From Nitratireductor alexandrii (lineage in GTDB: Bacteria; Pseudomonadota; Alphaproteobacteria; Rhizobiales; Rhizobiaceae), in NCBI RefSeq assembly GCF_004000215.1, contig NZ_RBVY01000002.1:186001-250000 (forward strand): a stretch of 64,000 bases of DNA, written 5' to 3'. Made by a program: the position numbers and the translations under genes. How positions within the stretch are numbered: the stretch's first letter is position 1; the number at the start of each line of letters is the position of its first letter. The notes under the pieces are model-generated. The model did no database searches and had not been told where the DNA came from. It saw only the letters and a program-made list of their open reading frames with translations. This document shows positions 43,407 to 52,546 of this stretch, in pieces.

Positions 43407-45824
43407 TCAGTTTGTGCCGAACGCATTCGTCGACGTGGACGTTCCGAAATCTCCGAGCGTGCGGAACGAGATATTGAAGCCGAACCCGTAGGACACGTCC
43501 TTGGAGATGGTGTTTTGCGTGCGCGAGAACGTCATGCCGTAGGTGAAGCACTCGTCGTCATAGAGGAACCCGAACGAGCTGTTGGCAAGCGTCGAGGAGG
43601 CGAGGTCATAGGTGCCCGAAGCGTAAACGCTCCAATAGTCGTGCAGGCGCGCCCGGCCGCCGAGCGTCACCTCCTGGCGATCCTGCGGGAAACCGTAGAG
43701 CGGTTGCGCCTGGATGAAGGTGTAGCTTGCGTTGATACTATGGCGGTCGATCGGGATGGACACGCTGGTTTCGGCACGGCGTACTTCAAGGCTCTGTTCG
43801 TCGAAGCGGCCGCCGGCACTGAAGACCACGCCGCCCGGCGAGGCGAACCCGGCCATGGCGACGAAGTCGGACACGTCCGTTTCCAGGCCCGAATAGGCAC
43901 CCACATTGACCAGGTCCGGCGCGGCGAACGGATTGCGTCCGGCCAGGTGATAGGACTGGCCGACGATCGCGTTGGCCGTCCAGCCGTTGGCGAAGCTGCC
44001 CGAATAGCGCAGGCCGAGATTGGCGCGGGTGCCGCTTTCGATCAGGTCGTAGCCGGAGAATTTGTCGCGCTCGAACAGGGTCGAGGCGTCGAAGACCAGG
44101 CTTTGCGCGTCTTCGTTGGGAATGCCGAGCGTCGAGCCGTAGCCGACATCCGGCCGGACGAAAAGCTGCGCCATCGGTTCCAGCACATGGCTGGCACTCG
44201 ACGTGGAGAACAGGATCGGCCAACGCGCCTCCAGGCCCGCCGTCGCCATCGCACGGAAATAGGACGAGCGTATATCGGCCGCCACGGCACCGTAGGCGGT
44301 GCCGTCATGCGTATAAGCGGCACCGGTCAGCCCCCCGGTCATGGCCGCGATCGCAGCGTTCGAGCCGGCGCTCGCGTCCACGCCGATACCGTCGGCGCGT
44401 GCATGCAGAAGCGGCGTCACCAGCAGGCCGCCCGACGTCACGATGGTCTTCTTCCACTCGGCCTCGGCCGTCACGCGGCCGGACCAGCCGCGTATGCCGG
44501 GCAGCGCCGGCCTGCCGGGCAGGAAATCCCGCCGCATACGGCCCACGACCTGGGTGTTGACGTCGAAGCTCAACTCGCCGCCGGCCACCGGCTCGTCCAC
44601 CGTATAGGCATAGTCGAAGGACGGCAGTACCCAGGGTTGCCGCGGATCCCGCGCCGACGGGTGCGCGGCCGGGAGCACTTCCTGAGCCTGGAATTTGTAG
44701 AATCGGAGGTCGAAATAATTGCGGTCGTTGAGGCCGGTCAGATAGATTTCGTTCCGGCGTATCGCCTCCGAATAGCCATCCAGCAGATAGGTGTTGGCGA
44801 AGTTCGGATCGGACTGCACCAGAACATCCCAACCGAACGTCCAGCGGGGATTGATGGTGAACTTGCCCTTGGTGCCCGCCATGAGGCGGGTCTTGACCGT
44901 TCTGTCGACATAGCCCGGTTTGAACGCGGTCGGCTGCTTCTGGCTGATGCCGGCGATTTTCAGCGAATACTCGCCAGAATTGAATTTCTGGCGCCAGTCG
45001 GCTTCGGCCATAAAGCCCTGGCGCGAATAATAGGTGCTTTTCACCGTCAGGTCGTAGGTCGGCGAAAAGGCGAAGAAATAGGGTAGCGTGACGCTGGCGC
45101 CCAACTCGCTCTTGAAGCCGATGCCGGGAAACAGGAAGCCGCTTTTGCGCTTCACGCTCGAATCGGCCATCTCGAACGCCGGCAACTGCGCGATCGGCAG
45201 GCCGAAAAACTCGAAGCGCGGTCGCTGGAAGCGGATCGTCTTGGCGTCCTTGTTCCAGATGATCTTGCGCGACTTGATTCGCCAGATCGGCGCCTTGTCC
45301 GGCTTGTCCTCGCATGGTTCGCAGGCCGTGTAGATGCCGTTGACGAACGTGGTCACGGTGCCGGCTTTGCGCTCGGCGCTTTCGGCGCCGAAATAGGTCT
45401 TCTCGGCCGTTTCCACACTCAGGGCATTAATAAACCCGTCCCGAAAATCGTCGGTGACGTCGATATGATCGGAAAAGATCCGGTTGCCGTCACGGTCGAC
45501 GATTTCCACGTCGCCGTCGGCCACCAGACGGCCCGTGGCCTGATTGTAGATCACGCGGCGGGCAACCATGCGGTTGCCGCCGTAGTCGATCCGCACCGAC
45601 CCCTCTGCGGTCACCGTCTGGTTGATATTGTCGTAGATCAGCGTGTCGGCTTCCAAAAGGAGCTGGTCGGCGGGGCCGACGCTGACATTCAAGCCGTCCA
45701 GGGACTGTGCTTGGGCGCGCGGAATATCGACGATGCCGGCAAGACACAGCAGGGCGAGCGCCGTGGCGCTTGTACCAAGGCGGATGCGTGGGTGCCCGTC
45801 ACCGCTACCCCTCCTGAACCCCAC
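43407..45824 (-). CDS. lptD: LPS-assembly protein LptD
   Basis: An 805-residue outer-membrane beta-barrel that inserts LPS in the outer leaflet. A signal peptide (ALALLCLAGIVDIPRAQAQ) is followed by an OstA/LptA-like N-domain (LLLEADTLIYDNINQTVTAEGSVRIDYGG) and the barrel (FAFSPTYDLTVKSTYYSRQGF, TFGWDVLVQSDPNF), ending at the C-terminal NAFGTN. A CEPC pair (TACEPCED) probably joins the interdomain disulfide. The start is GTG 45824, sharing one base with the lptG stop; AAGGAGG seven nt upstream lies inside lptG. Confidence 0.95.
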   Translation of the reverse strand: MGFRRGSGDGHPRIRLGTSATALALLCLAGIVDIPRAQAQSLDGLNVSVGPADQLLLEADTLIYDNINQTVTAEGSVRIDYGGNRMVARRVIYNQATGRLVADGDVEIVDRDGNRIFSDHIDVTDDFRDGFINALSVETAEKTYFGAESAERKAGTVTTFVNGIYTACEPCEDKPDKAPIWRIKSRKIIWNKDAKTIRFQRPRFEFFGLPIAQLPAFEMADSSVKRKSGFLFPGIGFKSELGASVTLPYFFAFSPTYDLTVKSTYYSRQGFMAEADWRQKFNSGEYSLKIAGISQKQPTAFKPGYVDRTVKTRLMAGTKGKFTINPRWTFGWDVLVQSDPNFANTYLLDGYSEAIRRNEIYLTGLNDRNYFDLRFYKFQAQEVLPAAHPSARDPRQPWVLPSFDYAYTVDEPVAGGELSFDVNTQVVGRMRRDFLPGRPALPGIRGWSGRVTAEAEWKKTIVTSGGLLVTPLLHARADGIGVDASAGSNAAIAAMTGGLTGAAYTHDGTAYGAVAADIRSSYFRAMATAGLEARWPILFSTSSASHVLEPMAQLFVRPDVGYGSTLGIPNEDAQSLVFDASTLFERDKFSGYDLIESGTRANLGLRYSGSFANGWTANAIVGQSYHLAGRNPFAAPDLVNVGAYSGLETDVSDFVAMAGFASPGGVVFSAGGRFDEQSLEVRRAETSVSIPIDRHSINASYTFIQAQPLYGFPQDRQEVTLGGRARLHDYWSVYASGTYDLASSTLANSSFGFLYDDECFTYGMTFSRTQNTISKDVSYGFGFNISFRTLGDFGTSTSTNAFGTN

Positions 45825-46912
45825 TAACCGTCCTCCTTGTGCAGCAGGAACGTTACCCCGAACAATGCTGCAATAACCACAGGCAACCACGCCGCAACGA
45901 TCGGCGGCACGATACCCGCGCTGCCGAACGCCTTGACCAAGGTCGAGACGACATAAAGCAGAAAGCCGGCGAGGATGCCACCCAGAATCAGGGTGCCGGA
46001 TTGGCCGAGCCGGACAAATCGCATCGAAACCGTTGCCGCGATCAGCGTCATTGCGACCAGTAGTGGCGGAAGTGCCACAAGTGAATGATAATGCATCGAA
46101 AAAGCGTTAACGGAATAGCCGTACGCCTTGGCGGTTTCGATCTTTCTGCCGAGTTCGTAAAACGGCGTGGCCTCCGGCCGTGCGAGCCGCTGCTCGACGA
46201 ATTCCGGCCGGAGATTGGTGAGGACCCGCGCGTTTTTGACGCTTTCGGGTTTGGCGCCGGATTTGAAGCGGCGAACCTGTTCCAGTTCCCAATAGCCGTC
46301 GCGCAGATAGGCGCGTGCGGCGTCCTGCCGCTCAATGATGTTGCCGTCTTCGCCGATGCGGATGAAGACGGCGTCGGACAGCGTAAGCCCGCTGTTGAGG
46401 ACCGCGCGGGCGCCGACGATCGTCTGGCCTTCCTCGGTGCGCTGGCGCAGCCAGGGTGCCGAGGCCGCCGACACGACATTCGATTCGCCCGAGCGCAGCG
46501 TCGTTTCGATCTCCTCGACCTTCGCGAGCCCGTTGGCGGCGATCGGGTTGAGCGCGATGATCGTCGAGAGACCGAACAGGAACGCCCCCACGCAGATCGG
46601 AAACAGGAACTGCCAGGCCGAAACGCCGGCCGCGCGCGTGACGACCAACTCGTATTTCCTGTTGAGCGAGATCAGTGTCGTCATCGCCGAAAACAATGCC
46701 ACGAAGGGTATCGTCTGCTGCAGCACCATCGGCACCCGAAGCGCGCTCATGGTCATGCCCAATTGCAGTGAATAGCCGGGCAGGCCGCTGAACCGGCTCG
46801 ATTGCTCGGTGAAGTCGATGATGAAGACCAGCGCGAAAATACCGGCCAGGAACCAGCCGGTGATGGCGAGATAGCGTCGGAAAAAATACTGCCCCAGCGT
46901 CCAGCCGATCAT
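45824..46912 (-). CDS. lptG: LPS export permease LptG
   Basis: A 362-residue YjgP/YjgQ-family inner-membrane subunit of the LptB2FGC extractor. Six hydrophobic segments surround a periplasmic jellyroll (about residues 130-260). MIGWTLGQYFFRRYLAITGWFLAG and ALFSAMTTLISLNRKYELVVTRAAGVSAWQFLFP are typical. The start overlaps the lptF stop (ATGA); upstream codons of the open frame belong to lptF in another frame. Confidence 0.95.
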   Translation of the reverse strand: MIGWTLGQYFFRRYLAITGWFLAGIFALVFIIDFTEQSSRFSGLPGYSLQLGMTMSALRVPMVLQQTIPFVALFSAMTTLISLNRKYELVVTRAAGVSAWQFLFPICVGAFLFGLSTIIALNPIAANGLAKVEEIETTLRSGESNVVSAASAPWLRQRTEEGQTIVGARAVLNSGLTLSDAVFIRIGEDGNIIERQDAARAYLRDGYWELEQVRRFKSGAKPESVKNARVLTNLRPEFVEQRLARPEATPFYELGRKIETAKAYGYSVNAFSMHYHSLVALPPLLVAMTLIAATVSMRFVRLGQSGTLILGGILAGFLLYVVSTLVKAFGSAGIVPPIVAAWLPVVIAALFGVTFLLHKEDG

Positions 46913-48108
46913 CCGCTGCCCCTTTCCAGGGAGTGACGGGTCCCGGGCCAGCGCAGGGCACGCGCGCGCATGCGCAGTGCCGCAAAGAAATGCGCCAACT
47001 GATCCGACCAGGAGGCCGGCAATTCGAGGGTTTTGCTTGCGGCGATCAGATAACAGGCAAAAGCGGCGTTCAAGATCGGCACCGCGTAGATCAGGGGCAC
47101 GAAGGCGGTGACGGTTTCGGCCTTGTTGGCGACGAAATATCCCTCCCAACGCACCAGAAGCGCAATCGAGATCGCGGTGACCATCGGATGGATTCGCGCC
47201 TGGCGGTGCGAGCGCGCGTCGCCGGCAGCCGCCAGCGCCAGCAACGCAAACACCAGCGAATAGCTCCATTCCGAAAGGCGGCGGTGAAGCTCTGCGTAGA
47301 AGAAGGGCGGACTCCATTGCAGGTAGGCGTCGTTCGGATCCGGGTTGAACAAATAGCCGAGCGTGCGGTCCTTCGGCCAAATCTGGACCGTCTTACCGGT
47401 AGGCGCGAATTCCGAGAGGTCGAACGCATAGGATGCAAAACGGACCACCGAAACGTCGCCGCCTGGTGTCTTGCGGTGCACTTCGCCGTCGATCATGAAC
47501 AGGAACTGCTGGTCGCCGCGTTGCTGAACCTCGCCCTGTTTAGCGTAATAATAAAGATCGAGGTCCTTCTTGCGCGAATCGGCGACGAATATCCCGCCCA
47601 TCCGTCCGTTCGGCAGGCGTTCGGCGACCTGGACGAAGAGGCCCTCCTGAACCTTGCGGAAGTTGCCTTCCTGGATGACGGAGGACAGCAGGTCGGCATG
47701 GGCGCTGGCCACCAGAGTGCGGGTGCGTTGTCTGGCCGTCGGCTCGACCCAGTTGTCGACCGCGAACGAAAGCGCGCTTGCCAGTGCGGCCAGAACCAAC
47801 ATCGGCTTGAGGATCGTGCCGCGCGAGCTGCCGGCCGCGGCAATTACGGCGAGCTCGGAATCCTGATTCATCGCCGATAGGGTCTGCGAAATTCCGATGA
47901 TGATGGCGAACGGCATCACTACCGGTATCACGGTCGGCAAGAGCAGCGTGGCCAGCTCGAGAAACGTGCCGGCGGTCTGGCCGCTGTCGGTGACGATGTT
48001 GACCCGTGCGAGAATCTGCGTGGTCCACGCCATGGCGAGCGCGACCAGCAGCGCCGCGCCCGAAATCTTCAAGGCGCGGTAGAAGATGTATCTCTCGACG
48101 AGTTTCAT
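46909..48108 (-). CDS. lptF: LPS export permease LptF
   Basis: A 399-residue partner of LptG with six predicted membrane helices and a central periplasmic beta domain. Blocks MKLVERYIFYRALKISGAALLVALAMAW, VMPFAIIIGISQTLSAMNQDSELAVIAAAGSS and FFYAELHRRLSEWSYSLVFALLALAAAGD define the family. The C-terminal tail after about residue 355 is long and Arg-rich. First gene of lptF-lptG-lptD-surA-pdxA-rsmA, divergent from pepA across 286 nt. Confidence 0.95.
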   Translation of the reverse strand: MKLVERYIFYRALKISGAALLVALAMAWTTQILARVNIVTDSGQTAGTFLELATLLLPTVIPVVMPFAIIIGISQTLSAMNQDSELAVIAAAGSSRGTILKPMLVLAALASALSFAVDNWVEPTARQRTRTLVASAHADLLSSVIQEGNFRKVQEGLFVQVAERLPNGRMGGIFVADSRKKDLDLYYYAKQGEVQQRGDQQFLFMIDGEVHRKTPGGDVSVVRFASYAFDLSEFAPTGKTVQIWPKDRTLGYLFNPDPNDAYLQWSPPFFYAELHRRLSEWSYSLVFALLALAAAGDARSHRQARIHPMVTAISIALLVRWEGYFVANKAETVTAFVPLIYAVPILNAAFACYLIAASKTLELPASWSDQLAHFFAALRMRARALRWPGTRHSLERGSG

Positions 48109-48394
48109 CGCGAAAGCGGTGCGTCCCTATGATTCGCGCGCGTCACGCTTCAACCCCGCCGAGCAAATTAGGCGCCCGTCGGCCTTCACACAAGCGCATG
48201 CTGCGGGCTGTTCGTCCCGGTCCCATACACGATGGTGCGCAATCAGGGCTAAAAAATAGCGAAGGAGCGCGGTTAACGATCGGTAAAACGGCTTGTTTTC
48301 CGCGCTGCGCTTGCCAGGCAAAGCCGGACTTTTTAGGGTCGGTCCGCTTTCATCGTCGCGCACGCCGCGCCCCTCCGGCCATTCGGGAACATCC

Positions 48395-49885
48395 ATGCCT
48401 CACGCACCCAAGATCAGCTTTGCCAAGTTTTCCGCGCCCAAGAAGGGGGCGGTGGTGGTCGTCGTAAATGACGACAATGCTCTCGGCGACCAGGCGCGCG
48501 CCCTGGACGCGGCCGGTATCGTGCCGAAAGCCGCCAATATTGCCGAGTTCAAGGGCAAATTGGCCTCTGTTCTGGATGTGCTGACACCCGAAGGCACGCC
48601 GTTCGACCGCTTTGCCGTCGTTGGCGCGGGGCCGCTCGACAAGCGCGACGAAAAGGCCTGGATGCGTATCGGCGGTGGTGCGTGGTCGCTGGTGAAGAAA
48701 TCGGCCGATGCCGCCGTCATCCTCGACATGAAGGACGAAGAACCGGATGCCGACGCGGCGGCAGCCTTAGCGCTCGGGCTGATGCTGCGCGCCTATGGCT
48801 TCGACAAATACAAGACCCGCAAGGACAAGGACGAGAGCGCCAAGGACAAGCCGGTGCGGGTGACAATCCAATGTGCGAACCCGTCCAAGGCGCGCAAGGC
48901 GTTCGCTTCCGTCGAGGCCGTCGCCGGCGGCGTCAACCTGGCGCGCGACCTGGTCAACGAACCCGCCAACGTGCTCGGACCGGTCGAGTTCGCCGATCGT
49001 GCCAAGGCGCTGGAGGCGCTCGGGGTCAAAGTCGAGATTTTGACCGAGAAGGAGTTGAAGAAGCTCGGCATGGGTGCGCTTCTGGGGGTTGCCCAGGGCT
49101 CGGCCCGCCCGCCGCGTCTTGCCGTGATGCAGTGGAATGGCGGCAAGGCGAAGGACAAACCGGTCGCCTTTGTCGGCAAGGGGGTGGTGTTCGATTCGGG
49201 CGGCATCTCGATCAAGCCGGCCGCAGGCATGGAGGACATGAAGGGCGATATGGGCGGCGCGGCCGCGGTTGCCGGCCTCATGCACACGCTGGCCGCCCGC
49301 AAGGCCAAGGCCAATGTCGTCGGCATTATCGGGCTGGTCGAAAACATGCTCGACGGCAACGCCCAGCGGCCGGGCGACATCGTCACCTCCATGTCGGGCC
49401 AGACCATCGAGGTGCTCAACACCGATGCCGAGGGCCGCCTCGTGCTGGCCGACGCGCTGTGGTACTGCAACGAGCGCTTCGCGCCGCAATTCATGGTCAA
49501 TCTCGCCACGCTTACCGGCGCCATCATGATCGCGCTCGGCCAGGAGCATGCCGGCCTGTTTTCCAACGACGATGCGCTCGCCGAGCATCTGTCGACGGCG
49601 GGCACGGCGACCGGCGAAAAATTGTGGCGCATGCCGCTCGGGCCCGAATACGACAAGCTGATCGATTCCAAGAACGCCGACATGAAGAATATTGGCGGCC
49701 GTTTCGGGGGAGCGATCACCGCCGCGCAGTTCCTGCAGCGTTTCGTCAAGGAAACGCCCTGGGCGCATCTCGACATTGCCGGCACCGCCATGGGCTCGCC
49801 GTCAAACGACATCAATCAATCCTGGGGATCGGGTTTCGGGGTCCGGCTGCTCGACCGTCTGGTCAGGGACAATTACGAGGCGTGA
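48395..49885 (+). CDS. pepA: Leucyl aminopeptidase
   Basis: A 496-residue M17 metallo-exopeptidase. The metal and catalytic core is complete: [33 protein letters not shown], then the signature [14 protein letters not shown], and the zinc Lys/Asp residues lie within. An N-terminal macro-like domain (about residues 1-160) resembles PepA, which may also bind DNA in XerCD recombination. I chose the ATG at 48395 (GGGAAC upstream); a longer frame from 48293 is not supported. Confidence 0.96.
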   Translation: MPHAPKISFAKFSAPKKGAVVVVVNDDNALGDQARALDAAGIVPKAANIAEFKGKLASVLDVLTPEGTPFDRFAVVGAGPLDKRDEKAWMRIGGGAWSLVKKSADAAVILDMKDEEPDADAAAALALGLMLRAYGFDKYKTRKDKDESAKDKPVRVTIQCANPSKARKAFASVEAVAGGVNLARDLVNEPANVLGPVEFADRAKALEALGVKVEILTEKELKKLGMGALLGVAQGSARPPRLAVMQWNGGKAKDKPVAFVGKGVVFDSGGISIKPAAGMEDMKGDMGGAAAVAGLMHTLAARKAKANVVGIIGLVENMLDGNAQRPGDIVTSMSGQTIEVLNTDAEGRLVLADALWYCNERFAPQFMVNLATLTGAIMIALGQEHAGLFSNDDALAEHLSTAGTATGEKLWRMPLGPEYDKLIDSKNADMKNIGGRFGGAITAAQFLQRFVKETPWAHLDIAGTAMGSPSNDINQSWGSGFGVRLLDRLVRDNYEA

Positions 49886-50331
49886 CGGAGGTTCTGTTCT
49901 ACCACTTGACCGATTCGACTCTCGAGGACGCCTTGCCCGGCCTCCTCGAGCGGTCTCTGGCCCGCGGCTGGTCGGTGGTGGTCCAGACCGGAAGCGAGGA
50001 GCGCCGCGACGCGCTCGACCAGCATCTGTGGACGTGGCGCGACGATTCCTTCATCGGCCACGGAACCGATCGCGAGCCGAATACGAGCGACCAGCCGGTG
50101 CTCTTGACCACCGGCCCGGACAATCCCAACGCAGCCGCGATCCGGTTTCTGGTCGACGGCGCCGAACCGCCGGCACTCGACGGTTACGAGCGCGCGGTGA
50201 TCATGTTTGACGGCCACGATCAGGCGCATGTCGAGGCCGCGCGGCGTCACTGGAAGGCCGTCAAGGCGGCCGGTCACCAGGCCACGTATTGGCAGCAGAC
50301 GCCGGAACGGGGCTGGGAGCGCAAGGCGTGA
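49882..50331 (+). CDS. holC: DNA polymerase III subunit chi
   Basis: A 149-residue chi subunit of the clamp-loader complex that contacts [58 protein letters not shown] and [26 protein letters not shown] match the family. Its GTG start overlaps the pepA stop by four bases (GTGA), and it overlaps the next gene in the same way. The pepA-holC order is common in proteobacteria. Confidence 0.95.
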   Translation: MTEVLFYHLTDSTLEDALPGLLERSLARGWSVVVQTGSEERRDALDQHLWTWRDDSFIGHGTDREPNTSDQPVLLTTGPDNPNAAAIRFLVDGAEPPALDGYERAVIMFDGHDQAHVEAARRHWKAVKAAGHQATYWQQTPERGWERKA

Positions 50332-51014
50332 CGGACGATTTCGAGCGCCGCCGAGAGGCGGCCAGAACCCGGGTGAACCGGCGCGACGACGCCAAGTCGG
50401 CGGCCGGATCCGATCGGCAGGATTTTTTCGAAGCGGTCTATGACGAGGCGGGCGGCGATGCCGCCGGTGTTCCCTGGGCCGATCTCGCGCCCAAGCCCGA
50501 ACTCGTCGACTGGCTGACGGACAATCCAGGCAATGGGCGGCGGGCGATCGACGTCGCCTGCGGGCTGGGCGACAATGCCGAGGCGATCGCGGCGGCCGGA
50601 TACCAAACGCTCGCCTTCGACGCCTCGCGCACGGCGATCGAATGGGCTCAAAAACGTTTCCCCGGCTCGCCGGTCGCCTATCGCGTCGCCGACCTCTTCG
50701 ATCCGCCGGGCGACTGGCTGGCCGGCTTCGATCTCGTGCATGAGTGCTACACTGTCCAGTCCGTCGCGCCGGCCATGCAGCGCGACCTCATCGGTGCCAT
50801 CGCGGCTCTGGTCGCGCCGGGCGGCAGGCTTTTGGTCTATACGCGGCTGCGCCCGCGCGACAGCGTGCCGGACGGACCGCCCTGGCCGCTGACGCTCGAC
50901 GAGGCCGGGCGTTTTGCCGAGTTCGGCCTGCACCGCGAGCACGAGAACCGTTTCGAGATCAGCCGGCCCGGACGTACGATCCCGCATCTGTTCGCCACCT
51001 GGCGCAAACCCTGA
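50328..51014 (+). CDS. Class I SAM-dependent methyltransferase
   Basis: A 228-residue protein. SAM motif I is AIDVACGLGDNAEAIAAAGY, with FDASRTAIEWAQKRFP as the acidic strand-2 block and LVHECYTVQSV and LVAPGGRLLVYTR further on. The layout resembles thiopurine/TehB-like small-molecule methyltransferases. The GTG start overlaps the holC stop (GTGA) and has GGGAG upstream, so it is part of the pepA-holC operon. The substrate is unknown. Confidence 0.88.
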   Translation: MTDDFERRREAARTRVNRRDDAKSAAGSDRQDFFEAVYDEAGGDAAGVPWADLAPKPELVDWLTDNPGNGRRAIDVACGLGDNAEAIAAAGYQTLAFDASRTAIEWAQKRFPGSPVAYRVADLFDPPGDWLAGFDLVHECYTVQSVAPAMQRDLIGAIAALVAPGGRLLVYTRLRPRDSVPDGPPWPLTLDEAGRFAEFGLHREHENRFEISRPGRTIPHLFATWRKP

Positions 51015-51097
51015 CATGCGGCAGGGGGAGGCGCGCCGGCGCCGTTGTGGACATTGATTTTCCCGCATGCCAAACCGCCGCGGCGGGGGATATTGCG

Positions 51098-51712
51098 ATG
51101 CGTTTTTTCTTCCTGATCATTCTTGTGGCCGGTATCGCGCTCGGGATCGGCTATCCCTGGGCGGTCGACAACGTCTCCGGCTACGAGATCGGCCGTTACA
51201 AGGTTTATGATCGCGCGTCGGGCTTTGAGCCTGCCGAGGTGGCGCTCGCGCCGTCTGAAGCCCCGGTTCGGGTCCTCGTCGACCTGACCGCCGCCGGCGA
51301 GTTCCGGCCGAGCGACAGGCTCACCGTGCTTACCGTCACCGCATCGACCGGCGGGGCGACCGTTTTCGCCGAGACCGTGACCTTCCTTGGCGTGCCGCCG
51401 CGCCCCGACAGTCCGCAAGTCGCCGGCTACGTCTATCGCGACGAGGTCGGCATCATCGATCCGGTGAACGGCGACGCGCGTTATATCTTCACAGTCGGAC
51501 CGGGCGACGCCGACGGCATCGTGATGGCGCGCGTCGAACTGGTTCTGCGCGCCGGCGCCTTCGATCTGGATCCGCGCGCAGTTCCCGCCGGTTACATCCT
51601 GATGGCGGTCGGCTTCGTCGGTCTGGTGGCGGCGTTTCGGTTGCGCGGCCGCAAAAAAACCGCCGCGGACAACGGCAAGACACGCCGTTGGGGGCGGGGC
51701 AAGGACGACTGA
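51098..51712 (+). CDS. Membrane-anchored protein of unknown function
   Basis: A 204-residue protein with a hydrophobic helix at each end (about residues 3-22 and 172-190) and a beta-rich, presumably periplasmic domain between them (YEIGRYKVYDRA, VRVLVDLTAAG, VTASTGGATVFAETVTF, VELVLRAGAFDL). A basic tail (RGRKKTAAD) should stay in the cytoplasm, which orients the protein. I do not recognise a named family. GGGGGA precedes the ATG. The 83-nt gap after the methyltransferase allows co-transcription. Confidence 0.8.
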   Translation: MRFFFLIILVAGIALGIGYPWAVDNVSGYEIGRYKVYDRASGFEPAEVALAPSEAPVRVLVDLTAAGEFRPSDRLTVLTVTASTGGATVFAETVTFLGVPPRPDSPQVAGYVYRDEVGIIDPVNGDARYIFTVGPGDADGIVMARVELVLRAGAFDLDPRAVPAGYILMAVGFVGLVAAFRLRGRKKTAADNGKTRRWGRGKDD

Positions 51713-51739
51713 CGGCCGCGCGTCGGCGATGCGGTCGGC

Positions 51740-52546
51740 TCAGATCGCGTCGAAATTGCCCGAGCGGCCCTTGCCGGCCGAAAACCGCGCCGCCCCGTCT
51801 GCACCTTCCGATCGGAAGGCGGCGGCGCTTTTCCATTCATTGGCGAGTGCCGGCGCTTGGTCGAGCGACCATTGCTCCAGCGCGGATTTGCGGTCGGCGC
51901 GCATGCAGGCCTGCGGAAAGCGCGCGATCTCGGCCGCCAACGCGAGAGCGGTTGCACGTGCCTCGCCCTGCTTGCACAGCCGGTTGGCAAGCCCGATCGC
52001 CGCGCATTCGGCCGCGTCCACTTTGCGGCCGGTCAGGATCAGGTCCATGGCCCGGCCATGGCCGACGATGCGCGGCAGGCGTATCGTGCCGCCGTCGATC
52101 AAAGGCACGCCCCAGCGCCGGCAATAGACCCCCATATAGGCGGTTTCCTCCATCACCCGCAGGTCGCACCACAGCGCGAGTTCCATGCCGCCGGCCACCG
52201 CCGCACCGGAAATCGCCGCGATCACCGGTTTCGACAGCGAAAGCCGGGTCGGTCCCATCGGCGCCTTGCGCGGCTGGTCGTCGCGTCCGTCGAAGGACGC
52301 ATCGAGATCGTGGGTGGCGAACCATTCCTCGTCCATGCCGCCGGCAGCATGCTTGAGGTCGAATCCGGCGCAGAAGTTTCCACCGGCGCCCGTCAGAACG
52401 GCGACCTTCTGACTGTCGTCGCGTTCGAAGGCGATAAAGGCGGAAAACAGAGCCTCGGCCATCGCCGGATTGACGGCATTGCGTGCCTCGGCACGGTCGA
52501 TCGTCACCACGGTGATCGCGCCGTCGCGTTCGGTCCTGATGTTCAT
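51740..52546 (-). CDS. Enoyl-CoA hydratase/isomerase family protein
   Basis: A 268-residue crotonase-fold protein. EARNAVNPAMAEAL, the oxyanion-hole segments GAGGNFCAGFDLKH and ISGAAVAGGMELALWCDLRV, and the late VDAAECAAIGLANRL are typical of crotonases. Most members hydrate or isomerise acyl-CoA thioesters; the exact substrate is unclear. The start overlaps the stop of the ABC-F gene by four bases. It is convergent with the membrane-protein gene, with a 27-nt gap. Confidence 0.9.
   Translation of the reverse strand: MNIRTERDGAITVVTIDRAEARNAVNPAMAEALFSAFIAFERDDSQKVAVLTGAGGNFCAGFDLKHAAGGMDEEWFATHDLDASFDGRDDQPRKAPMGPTRLSLSKPVIAAISGAAVAGGMELALWCDLRVMEETAYMGVYCRRWGVPLIDGGTIRLPRIVGHGRAMDLILTGRKVDAAECAAIGLANRLCKQGEARATALALAAEIARFPQACMRADRKSALEQWSLDQAPALANEWKSAAAFRSEGADGAARFSAGKGRSGNFDAI

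Noticed and set aside
43281-45086. A 601-codon plus-strand frame opposite lptD
   Set aside because: Antisense shadow of a large beta-barrel gene; no motif.
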